NCBI RefSeq assembly: GCF_051401765.1
Contig: NW_027480449.1
Location: 1,426,001-1,490,000 of the forward strand
Source of the DNA: Calliopsis andreniformis
Taxonomy: Eukaryota > Arthropoda > Insecta > Hymenoptera > Andrenidae
DNA length: 64,000 nucleotides
Direction of reading: 5' to 3'
Below the pieces are notes generated by a model that was not told the origin of the DNA, did no database searches, and saw only the letters and a list, made by a program, of their open reading frames with translations. This document shows positions 54,244 through 64,000 of this stretch, in pieces. Each line of letters opens with the position of its first letter. The stretch's first letter is position 1. Position numbers and translations under genes: made by a program.

Positions 54244-57200
54244 ATTGAGGATTGAGGATTGAGGATTGAGGATTGAGGCCTGAGGATTGAGGATTGAGGA
54301 TTGAGCTTTGAGGATTGAAGATTGAGGACTGAGGATTGAGGATTGAAGGTTGTGGATTAAGGATTGAAGATTGGGGATTGAGGATCTAGGATTAGAGATT
54401 GATTATTGAGGATTGAAGATTGAGGATTGAGGTCTGAGGGTTGAGAATTGAGAACTGAGGATGAGGACTGAGGGCTGAGGGTTGAGGTTTGAGGAATGAG
54501 GATTGGGGTTGGGGATTGAGGATTGAGGATTGAGGAATGAGGATTGAGTACTGAAGATTGAGTATTGGTTACTGAGGAATGAGGATTGAGGATTGAGGAT
54601 TGAGGATTGAGGATTGAGGATTGAGGATTGAGGATTGAAGATTTAGGATTGGGTATTGAGGATTGAAGAATGAGGATTGAGGATTGAGGATTGAGGATTG
54701 AGGATTGCAGATTGAGTATTGAGGATTGAAGATAGAGGATTGAGGATTGAGGATTGAGGATTGAGGATTGAGGATTGAGGATTGAGGCCTGAGGATTGAG
54801 GATTGAGGATTGAGCATTGAGGATTGAAGATTGAGGACTGAGGATTGAGGATTGAAGGTTGTGGATTAAGGATTGAAGATTGGGGATTGAGGATCTAGGA
54901 TTAGAGATTGATTATTGAGGATTGAAGATTGAGGATTGAGGTCTGAGGGTTGAGAATTGAGAACTGAGGATGAGGACTGAGGGCTGGGGGTTGAGGTTTG
55001 AGGAATGAGGATTGGGGTTGGGGATTGAGGATTGAGGATTGAGAAATGAGGATTGAGTACTGAAGATTGAGTATTGGTTACTGAGGAATGAGGATTGAGG
55101 ATTGAGGATTGAGGATTGAGGGTTGAGGATTGAGGATTGAGGATTGAGGATTGAATATTGAGTATTGAGGATTGAAGATTGAGGATTGAGGATTGAGGAT
55201 TGAGGATGGAGGATGAGGGCTGAGGGTTTAGGATTGAGGTTTGAGTATTGAATCCTGAGAATTCAGGATATTCTATTGAGTATTGAGAACTGAGGATTGA
55301 TGGTTGAGTATTGAAGACAGAGGATTGAGGATTGAAGATTGAGTATTGAGGATTCAGAATTGAGGTTTGAGGACTGAGGATTGAGGATTGAAGATTGAGT
55401 ACTGAGGATTGAATATTGAGGATTGAGGATTGAGGATTGAGGATTGAGGATTGAGGATTGAGGATTGAAGATTGAGGATTGGGTATTGCGGTTTGAACAT
55501 TGAGGATTGAGTATTGAGGATTGAGGATTGAGGATCGAGGGTTGAGTATTGAGGATTGAGGATTGAAGATTGAGTATTGAGTATTGGAAACTGTGAATTG
55601 AGGATATTCTATTTAGGATTGAGGATTGACCACTGATTGTTGAGGACTGAGGGCTGAAGATTGAGGATTCAGGATTGAGGATTCAGAATTGAGGTTTGAG
55701 GACTGAGGATTGAGGATTAAATACTGAGTATTGAGGATTGAAGATTGAGGATTGAGGATTGAGGATTGAGGATATAGGATGAGGGCTGAGGGTTGAGGAT
55801 TGAGGATTGAGGACTGAGGACTGAGGATTGAGGATTGAGAATTGAGGATTGAAGATTGAGGATTGGGTATTGCGGATTGTAACTTGTGGGTTGAGGATTG
55901 AGGATTGAGGATTGAGGATCGAGGATTGAGGATTGAGGATTGAGGATTGAAGATTGAGGATTGAGAATCGAGGATTGAGGACTGAGGATTGAAGATTGAG
56001 GATTGGGGATTGAGGATAGACGATTGAGGATTGAGTATTGAGGATTGAGAATTGAGGATTGACGATTGAACATTGAGTATTGGGGATTGAAGATTCAGGA
56101 TTGATGACTGAGGATTGAGGATTGAGGATTGAGGATTGAGGATTGAGGAGTGAGGATTAAATATTGAGTATTGAGAATTGAGGATTGAGGATTGAGAGTT
56201 GAGGATTGAGGGTTGAGTATTGAAGATTGAGGATTGGGTATTGAGGACTGAAGAATGAGGATTGAGGATTGAGGATTGAGGATTGAGGATTGCAGATTGA
56301 GTATTGAGGATTGAAGATTGAGCATTGAGGATTGAGGATTGAGGATTGAGGATTAGGGATTGAGTATTGTAGATTGAGGATTGGGTACTGAGGATTGAAC
56401 ATTGAGGATTGAGGATTGACGGTTGAGTATTGAGGATTGATGGTTGAGTGTTTTGTGTTGAAATTGAGGATTGAGGATTGAGGATTGAGGATTGAGGATT
56501 GAAGATTGAGGATTGAAGAATGAGTATTGATGATTGAAGATTGAGGATTGAGGATTGAGTGTTGAGGATTGAGCACGAGGACTGACGGTTGAGGATTGAG
56601 GTTTGAGGATTGTGGATTGAGGATTGAGGATTGAAGATTGAGTATTGAGAATTGAAAATTGATGATTGAGGATTGAGGATTGAGGATTGAGGACAGAGGA
56701 TTGAGGACTGAGGATTGAGGATTGAGGATTGAGGATTGAGGATTGAGGATTGGAGATTGAGGATTGGGTATTGAGTATTGAACATTGAGGATTGATGATT
56801 GAGGATTGAGGATTGAGGACTGAAGATTGAATATTGATGATTGAAGATTGAGGATTGAGGATTGAGGATTGTGGGTTGAGGTCGAGGACTGAGGGTTAAG
56901 TATTGATGTTTGATGTCTGAGGATTGAGGATTGAGGATTGAGAATTGAGGACAGAGGATTGAGGATTGAAGATTGATGATTGAGGATTGAGGACTGAAGA
57001 TTGAATATTGATGTTTGAAGATTGAGGATTGAGGATTGAGGGTTCTGGATTGAGGTCGAGGACTGAGGGTTGAGTATTGATGTTTGATGTCTGAGGATTG
57101 AGGATTGAAGATTGAGTATTGAGGTTTGAAGACTGACGATTGAGGGTTGAGGATTGAGGATTGAGGATTGAGGATTGAGGATTGAGGATTGAGGATTGAG

Positions 57201-60200
57201 GATTGAGGATTGAGGATTGAGGATTGAGGATTGGGGACGGAGTGTTGAGAGTTGAGTGATGAGAGTTGATGTTTGTGGATAGAGATTTAAAGATTGCTGA
57301 TTGAGTATTGAGTATTGAAAACTGTGAATTGATGATATTCTATTGAGGATTGAGGATTGGCAACTGATTGTTGAGGACTGAGGGCTGAAGATTGAGGATT
57401 CAGGATTGAGGATTCCGGTTTGAGGTTTGAGGACTGAGGATTGAGGGTGGAAGATTGAGTATTGAGGATTGAAGATTGAGGATTGAGGATTGAGGATTGA
57501 GGATTGAGAATTGAGGATTGAAGATTGAGGATTGAGGATTGAGGATCGAGGATTGAGGATTGAGGATTGAGGATTGAAGATTGAGGATTGAGGATTGAGG
57601 ATTGGGGATTGAGGATTGATGATTGAGTATTGAGGATTGATAATTGAGGATTGAGGATTGAGGATTGAGGATTGAGGATTGAGGATTGAGGACTGAGGAT
57701 TGAGGATTCAGGATTGGGTACTGAGTGTTGAGGGTTGAGTGATGAGAATTGATGTTTGTGGATAGAGATTTAAAGATTGCAGATTGAGTATTGAGTATTG
57801 AAAACTGTGAATTGATGATATTCTATTGAGGATTGAGAATTGACAACTGATTGTTGAGGACTGAGGTCTGAAGATTTAGGTTTCAGGATTGAGGATACAG
57901 GATTGAGGTTTGAGGACTGAGGATTGAGGATTGAGGATTCCGGATTGTGGTTTGAGGACAGAGGATTGAGGATTGAGGATTGAGGATTGGGTATTGAGGA
58001 TTGAAAATTGAGGATTGAGGATTGAGGATTGAAGATTGAGTATTGAGGATTGAAGATTGAGGATTGTGTATTGCGTATTGAACATTGAGGATGGAGGATT
58101 GAGGATTGAGGATTGGACATTGAGGATTGGGTATTGCGTATTGAACATTGAGGATTGAGGATTGAGGATTGAGGATTGAGGGTTGTGGATTGAGGTCGAG
58201 GACTGAGGGTTGAGTATTGATGTTTGATGTCTGAGGATTGAGGATTGAGGATTGAGAATTGAGGATTGAGGATTGAGGACTGTAGATTGAGGATTGAGTT
58301 TTGAGGATTGAAGATTGAGGATTGGGTATTGAGGATTGAACATTGAGAATTGAGGATTGACGGTTGAGTATTGAGGATTGATGGTTGAGGGTTGTGTGTT
58401 GAAATTGAGGATTGAGGATTGAGGATTGAGGATTGAGGATTGAAGATTGAGGATTGAAGAATGAGTATTGATGATTGAAGATTGAGGACTGAGGATTGAG
58501 GATTGAGGATTGAGGATTGAAGATTGAATATTGATGATTGATGGTTGGGGATTGAGGATTGAGTGTTGTGGATTGAGGACGAGGACAGAGGGTTGAGTAT
58601 TGATGTTTGAGGTCTGATGATTGAGGATAGAGGATTGAGAATTGAGGATTGAGGGTTGAGGGTTGAAGATTTAGGATTGGCTATTGAGGATTGAAGAATG
58701 ACGATTGAGGATTGAGGATTGAGGATTGAGGATTGCAGATTGAGTATTGAGGATTGAAGATTGAGGATTGAGGATTGAGGATTGAGGATTGAGGATTGAG
58801 GATTGAGGATTGAGGCCTGAGGATTGAGGATTGAGGATTGAGCATTGAGGATTGAAGATTGAGGACTGAGGATTGAGGATTGAAGGTTGTGGATTAAGGA
58901 TTGAAGATTGGGGATTGAGGATCTATGATTAGAGATTGATTATTGAGGATTGAAGATTGAGGATTGAGGCCTGAGGGTTGAGAATTGAGAACTGAGGATG
59001 AGGACTGAGGGCTGAGGGTTGAGGTTTGAGGAATGAGGATTGGGGGTTGAGGATTGAGGATTGAGGATTGAGGAATGAGGATTGAGTACTGAAGATTGAG
59101 TATTGGTTACTGAGGAATGAGGATTGAGGATTGAGGATTGAGGATTGAGGATTGAGGATTGAGGATTGAGGATTGAATATTGAGTATTGAGGATTGAAGA
59201 TTGAGGATTGAGGATTGAGTATTGAGGATGGAGGATGAGGGCTGAGGGTTTAGGATTGAGGTTTGAGTATTGAATCCTGAGAATTCAGGATATTCTATTG
59301 AGTATTGAGAACTGAGGATTGATGGTTGAGTATTGAAGACAGAGGATTGAGGATTGAAGATTGAGTATTGAGGATTCAGAATTGAGGTTTGAGGAATGAG
59401 GATTGAGTACTGAGGATTGAGTATTGATGACTGAGGAATGAGGATTGAGGATTGAGGATTGAGGATTGAGGATTTAGGATTGAGGATTGAATATTGAGTA
59501 TTGAGGATTGAAGATTGAGGATTGAGGATTGAGGATTGAGGATGGAGGATGAGGGCTGAGGGTTTAGGATTGAGGTTTGAGTATTGAACCCTGAGAATTC
59601 AGGATATTCTATTGAGTATTGAGAACTGAGTATTGATGGTTGAGTATTGAAGACAGAGGATTGAGGATTGAAGATTGAGTATTGAGGATTCAGAATTTAG
59701 GTTTGAGGACTGAGGATTGAGGATTGAAGATTGAGTACTGAGGATTGAATATTGAGGATTGAGGATTGAGGATTGAGGATTGAGGATGAGGTCTGAGGGT
59801 TGAGGATTGAGGTTTGAGGACTGAGGACTGAGGTTTGAGGATTGAGGATTGAGGATGTGGGCTGACGGTTGAGGATTGTGGTATGAGTGCTGAGGTCTGA
59901 GGATTGAGGATTGAGAATTGAGGATTGAGGATTGAGGATTGAAGATTGAGGATTGGGTATTGAGGATTGAAGAATGAGGATTGAGGATTGAGGATTGAGG
60001 ATTGAGGATTGAGGATTGTGGATTGAAGATTGAGGATTGGGTATTGCGGTTTGAACATTGAGGATTGAGTATTGAGGATTGAGGATTGAGGATCGAGGGT
60101 TGAGTATTGAGGATTGAGGATTGAAGATTGAGTATTGAGTATTGAAAACTGTGAATTGAGCATATTCTATTTAGGATTGACGATTGACAACTGATTGTTG

Positions 60201-63069
60201 AGGACTGAGGGCTGAAGATTGAGGATTCAGGATTGAGGATTCAGAATTGAGGTTTGAGGACCGAGGATTGAGGATTAAAGATTGAGTATTGAGGATTGAA
60301 GATTGAGGATTGAGGATTGAGGATTGAGGTTTGAGGATGAGGGCTGAGGGTTGAGGATTGAGGTTTGAGGACTGAGGACTGAGGATTGAGGATTGAGAAT
60401 TGAGGATTGAGGATTGAGAATTGAAGATTGACGATTGGGTATTTAGGATTGAAGAATGAGGATTGAGGATTGAGGATTGAGGATTGAGGATTGAAGATTG
60501 AGTATTGAGGTTTGAAGACTGACGATTGAGGGTTGAGGATTGAGGATTGAGGATTGAGGATTGAGGATTGAGGATTGAGGATTGAGGATTGAGGATTGAG
60601 GATTGAGGATTGAGGATTGAGGATTGATGATTGAGGATTGGGGACTGAGTGTTGAGGGTTGAGTTATGAGAATTGATGTTTGTGGATAGAGATTTAAAGA
60701 TTGCAGATTGAGTATTAAGTATTGAAAAATGTGAATTGATGATATTCTATTGAGGATTGAGAATTGACAACTGATTGTTGAGGACTGAGGTCTGGAGATT
60801 GAGGATTCAGGATTTAGGATTCAGGAAAGAGGTTTGAGGACTGAGGCTTGAGGGTTGAGGCTTGAGGATTGAGGATTGAGGATTGAGGGTTGAGGATTGA
60901 AGATTGAGGATTGGGTATTGCGTATTGAACATTGAGGATTGAGGATTGAGGATTGAGGGTTGAGGGTTGAGGACTGAAGATTGTAAATTGATGATTGAAG
61001 ATTGAGGATTGAGTATTGAGGGTTGTGGATTGAGGACGAGGACTGAGGGTTGAGTATAGATATTTGATGTCTGAGGATTGAGGATTGAGGATTGAGAATT
61101 GAGGATTGAGGGTTGAGGATTGAAGATTGAGGATTGTGTATTGCGTATTGAACATTGAGGATGGAGGATTGAGGATTGAGGATTGAGGGTTGTGGATTGA
61201 GGTCGAGGACTGAGGGTTGAGTATTGATGTTTGATGTCTGAGGATTGAGGATTGAGGATTGAGAATTGAGGATTGAGGATTGAGGATTGTAGATTGAGGA
61301 TTGAGTTTTGAGGATTGAAGATTGAGGATTGGGTATTGAGGATTGAACATTGAGGATTGAGGATTGACGGTTGAGTATTGAGGATTGATGGTTGAGGGTT
61401 GTGTGTTGAAATTGAGGATTGAGGATTGAGGATTGAGGATTGAGGATTGAGGATTGAGGATTGGGTATTGAGGATTGAAGAATGAGGATTGAGGATTGAG
61501 GATTGAGGATTGAGGATTGAGGATTGAGGATTGAAGATTGAGTATTGAGGTTTGAAGACTGACGATTGAGGGTTGAGGATTGAGGATTGAGGGTTGTGGA
61601 TTGAGGTCGAGGACTGAGGGTTGAGTATTGATGTTTGATGTCTGAGGATTGAGGATTGAGGATTGAGGATTGAGGATTGCAGATTGAGTATTGAGGATTG
61701 AAGATTGAGGATTGAGGATTGAGGATTGAGGATTGAGGATTGAGGCCTGAGGATTGAGGATTGAGGATTGAGCATTGAGGATTGAAGATTGAGGACTGAG
61801 GATTGAGGATTGAAGGTTGTGGATTAAGGATTTAAGATTGGGGATTGAGGATCTAGGATTAGAGATTGATTATTGAGGATTGAAGATTGAGGATTGAGGT
61901 CTGAGGGTTGAGAATTGAGAACTGAGGATGAGGACTGAGGGCTGAGGGTTGAGGTTTGAGGAATGAGGATTGGGGGTTGAGGATTGAGGATTGAGGATTG
62001 AGGAATGAGGATTGAGTACTGAAGATTGAGTATTGGTGACTGAGGAATGAGGATTGAGGATTGAGGATTGAGGATTGAGGATTGAGGATTGAGGATTGAG
62101 GATTGAATATTGAGTATTGAGGATTGAAGGTTGAGGATTGAGGATTGAGGATTGAGGATGGAGGATGAGGGCTGAGGGTTTAGGATTGAGGTTTGAGTAT
62201 TGAATCCTGAGAATTCAGGATATTCTATTGAGTATTGAGAACTGAGGATTGATGGTTGAGTATTGATGACAGAGGATTGATGATTGAAGATTGAGTATTG
62301 AGGATTCAGAATTGAGGTTTGAGGACTGAGGATTGAGGATTGAAGATTGAGTACTGAGGATTGAATATTGAGGATTGAGGATTGAGGATTGAGGATTGAG
62401 GATGAGGTCTGAGGGTTGAGGATTGAGGTTTGAGGACTGAGGACTGAGGTTTGAGGATTGAGGATTGAGGATGTGGGCTGACGGTTGAGGATTGTGGTTT
62501 GAGGGCTGAGGTCTGCGGATTGAGGATTGAGAATTCAGAATTGAGGATTGAGGATTGAGGATTGAAGATTGAGGATTGAAGAATGAGTATTGATGATTGA
62601 AGATTGAGGACTGAGGATTGAGGATTGAGGATTGAGGATTGAAGATTGAATATTGATGATTGATGGTTGGGGATTGAGGATTGAGTGTTGTGGATTGAGG
62701 ACGAGGACAGAGGGTTGAGTATTGATGTTTGAGGTCTGATGATTGAGGATAGAGGATTGAGAATTGAGGATTGAGGATTGAGGATTGAGGATTGAGGATT
62801 GAGGGTAGAGGACTGAAGATTGTATATTGATGATTGAAGATTGAGGATTGAGTATTGAGGGTTGTGGATTGAGGACGAGGACTGACGGTTGAGTATAGAT
62901 ATTTGATGTCTGAGGATTGAGGATTGAGGATTGAGAATTGAGGATTGAGGGTTGAGGATTGAAGATTGAGGATTGTGTATTGCGTATTGAACATTGAGAA
63001 TGGAGGATTGAGGATTGAGGATTGGACATTGAGGATTGGGTATTGCGTATTGAACATTGAGGATTGAGG
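54244..63069. repeat. Right copy of the 8826 bp near-perfect direct tandem duplication
   Basis: Partner of 45418-54243. The junction near 54244 joins the GTATTGAACATTGAGG end of the unit to its GAGGCCTGAGG start. After about 63069 the sequence instead continues GAGGGTTGTGGATTGAGGTC. This matches what follows the same marker elsewhere, for example after 24.0-type and 10.7 kb segments. The downstream continuation is therefore probably the original one and 54244 the newly created junction. Confidence 0.92.
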
Positions 63070-64000
63070 ATTGAGGATTGAGGATTGAGGGTTGTGGATT
63101 GAGGTCGAGGACTGAGGGTTGAGTATTGATGTTTGATGTCTGAGGATTGAGGATTGAGGATTGAGAATTGAGGATTGAGGATTGAGGATTGTAGATTGAG
63201 GATTGAGTTTTGAGGATTGAAGATTGAGGATTGGGTATTGAGGATTGAACATTGAGGATTGAGGATTGACGGTTGAGTATTGAGGATTGATGGTTGAGGG
63301 TTGTGTGTTGAAATTGAGGATTGAGCATTGAGGATTGAGGATTGAGGATTGAAGATTGAGGATTGAAGATTGAATATTGATGATTGATGGTTGGGGATTG
63401 AGGATTGAGTGTTGTGGATTGAGGACGAGGACAGAGGGTTGAGTATTGATGTTTGAGGTCTGATGATTGAGGATAGAGGATTGAGAATTGAGGATTGAGG
63501 ATTGAGGGTTGAAGATTTAGGATTGGGTATTCAGGATTGAAGAATGAGGATTGAGGATTGAGGATTGAGGATTGAGGATTGCAGATTGAGTATTGAGGAT
63601 TGAAGATTGAGGATTGAGGATTGACGATTGAGGATTGAGGATTGAGGATTGAGGATTGAGGCCTGAGGATTGAGGATTGAGGATTGAGCATTGAGGATTG
63701 AAGATTGAGGACTGAGGATTGAGGATTGAAGGTTGTGGATTAAGGATTGAAGATTGGGGATTGAGGACCTAGGATTAGAGATTGATTATTGAGGATTGAA
63801 GATTGAGGATTGAGGTCTGAGGGTTGAGAATTGAGAACTGAGGATGAGGACTGAGGGCTGAGGGTTGAGGTTTGAGGAATGAGGATTGGGGGTTGAGGAT
63901 TGAGGATTGAGGATTGAGGAATGAGGATTGAGTACTGAAGATTGAGTATTGGTGACTGAGGAATGAGGATTGAGGATTGAGGATTGAGGATTGAGGATTG
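63070..64000. repeat. Array continuing beyond the 8826 bp duplication to the window edge
   Basis: No gene is present. It follows the GAGGTCGAGGACTGAGGG, GAGTTTTGAGG and GTTGAAATTGAGG markers of the 10.7-11.2 kb type. It then reaches the GATTAAGGATTGAAGATTGG segment near 63741, and the GAGTACTGAAG marker at about 63930 that also opens the window. GAGGACCTAGG at 63765 replaces the GAGGATCTAGG seen in other copies. The array is unbroken at the last base. Confidence 0.85.

Larger units (their letters stand above)
1..64000. repeat. Heptanucleotide satellite array, consensus TTGAGGA, filling the whole window
   Basis: Nearly every stretch of the window reads as consecutive 7-bp units of TTGAGGA or one- or two-base variants of it, such as TTGAAGA, TTGAGTA, TTGGGTA, TTGAACA, CTGAGGA and GTTGAGG. 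Occasional 6- or 8-base units, for example the GGATGAGG step, shift the phase. The + strand consensus has three G, two A, two T and no C. C appears only in scattered variants such as ACTGAGG, GCCTGAGG and GATCGAGG. Both edges lie inside the array, so it continues on each side. No unique sequence of useful length interrupts it. The structure fits satellite DNA expanded by slippage (single units) and unequal exchange (blocks of hundreds to thousands of bases). Host, chromosomal location and function cannot be read from the sequence. Confidence 0.98.

Noticed and set aside
1..64000. Plus-strand genes
   Set aside because: The consensus gives TGA every 21 nt in every plus-strand frame, and the variants do not open any long frame.
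1..64000. Telomere array
   Set aside because: TTGAGGA resembles the plant-type TTTAGGG in length only. The array is heavily degenerate and organised in kilobase blocks, and no TTAGGG- or TTTAGGG-type runs are present. A subtelomeric location remains possible but is not shown.
1..64000. CRISPR array
   Set aside because: The repeats are contiguous 7-mers without 25-40 bp repeats separated by unique spacers, and the intervening sequence is the same repeat.
1..64000. Cyanobacterial short tandemly repeated sequences
   Set aside because: Those are also heptanucleotides, but as short arrays between genes and with other consensus sequences such as CCCCAGT-like units. A 64 kb gene-free array with higher-order blocks does not fit them well, though a prokaryotic source is not formally excluded.
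1..64000. tRNA, rRNA or transposon remnants
   Set aside because: No cloverleaf-like, rRNA-like, terminal inverted repeat or transposase-coding sequence was seen. C is too rare on the + strand for any normal structured RNA gene.
1..64000. Shine-Dalgarno-like GGAG/GAGG motifs on the + strand
   Set aside because: They are the repeat unit itself, occur every 7 nt and precede no open frame.

Overview
The whole 64 kb window is one tandem-repeat (satellite) array. The basic unit is 7 bp, TTGAGGA on the + strand (GAGGATT in another phase; AATCCTC on the - strand). Both window edges lie inside the array, so its true length exceeds 64 kb. I found no unique sequence, protein gene, tRNA, rRNA, insertion sequence, CRISPR array or recognisable promoter or terminator. 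The organism cannot be identified from the sequence. An array this long, gene-free and built by nested segmental duplication looks most like eukaryotic satellite DNA (heterochromatic, pericentromeric or subtelomeric). Shorter heptanucleotide arrays are known in some bacteria, including filamentous cyanobacteria, so a prokaryotic source is not strictly excluded.

Long open frames exist only on the - strand, and they follow from the repeat arithmetic. Because 7 is not a multiple of 3, the pure - strand repeat reads in all three frames as the same stop-free heptapeptide, Ile-Leu-Asn-Pro-Gln-Ser-Ser. On the + strand the pure repeat gives a TGA every 21 nt in every frame. The open frames overlap one another in different frames, carry the same heptapeptide, begin wherever a variant repeat supplies ATG and end wherever one supplies a stop. 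I therefore annotate no CDS.

The information lies in higher-order structure. Variant heptamers (for example TTGAAGA, TTGAGTA, TTGGGTA, TTGAACA, CTGAGGA) and a few non-heptameric markers form a bar code that shows how the array was built. Left part (1 to about 23.1 kb): two tandem copies of a ~9.77 kb block, each holding three related ~3.1-3.4 kb sub-blocks, with a further 3221 bp tandem duplication inside the first copy only. Middle (about 23.1-45.4 kb): a mosaic in which a block recurs three times (from about 26.9, 33.4 and 37.6 kb), with smaller tandem duplications of 733 bp and 2205 bp and internal deletions of about 90, 279 and 1326 bp. Right part (45.4-63.1 kb): a near-perfect 8826 bp tandem duplication, followed by 0.9 kb of further array.

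One 18-nt palindrome with an EcoRI site recurs about 25 times and is the best landmark for higher-order units. The + strand is almost devoid of cytosine, an extreme strand asymmetry over the full 64 kb. Copy boundaries below come from aligning variant repeats by eye. They are uncertain by tens of bases because the flanks are themselves repeats.
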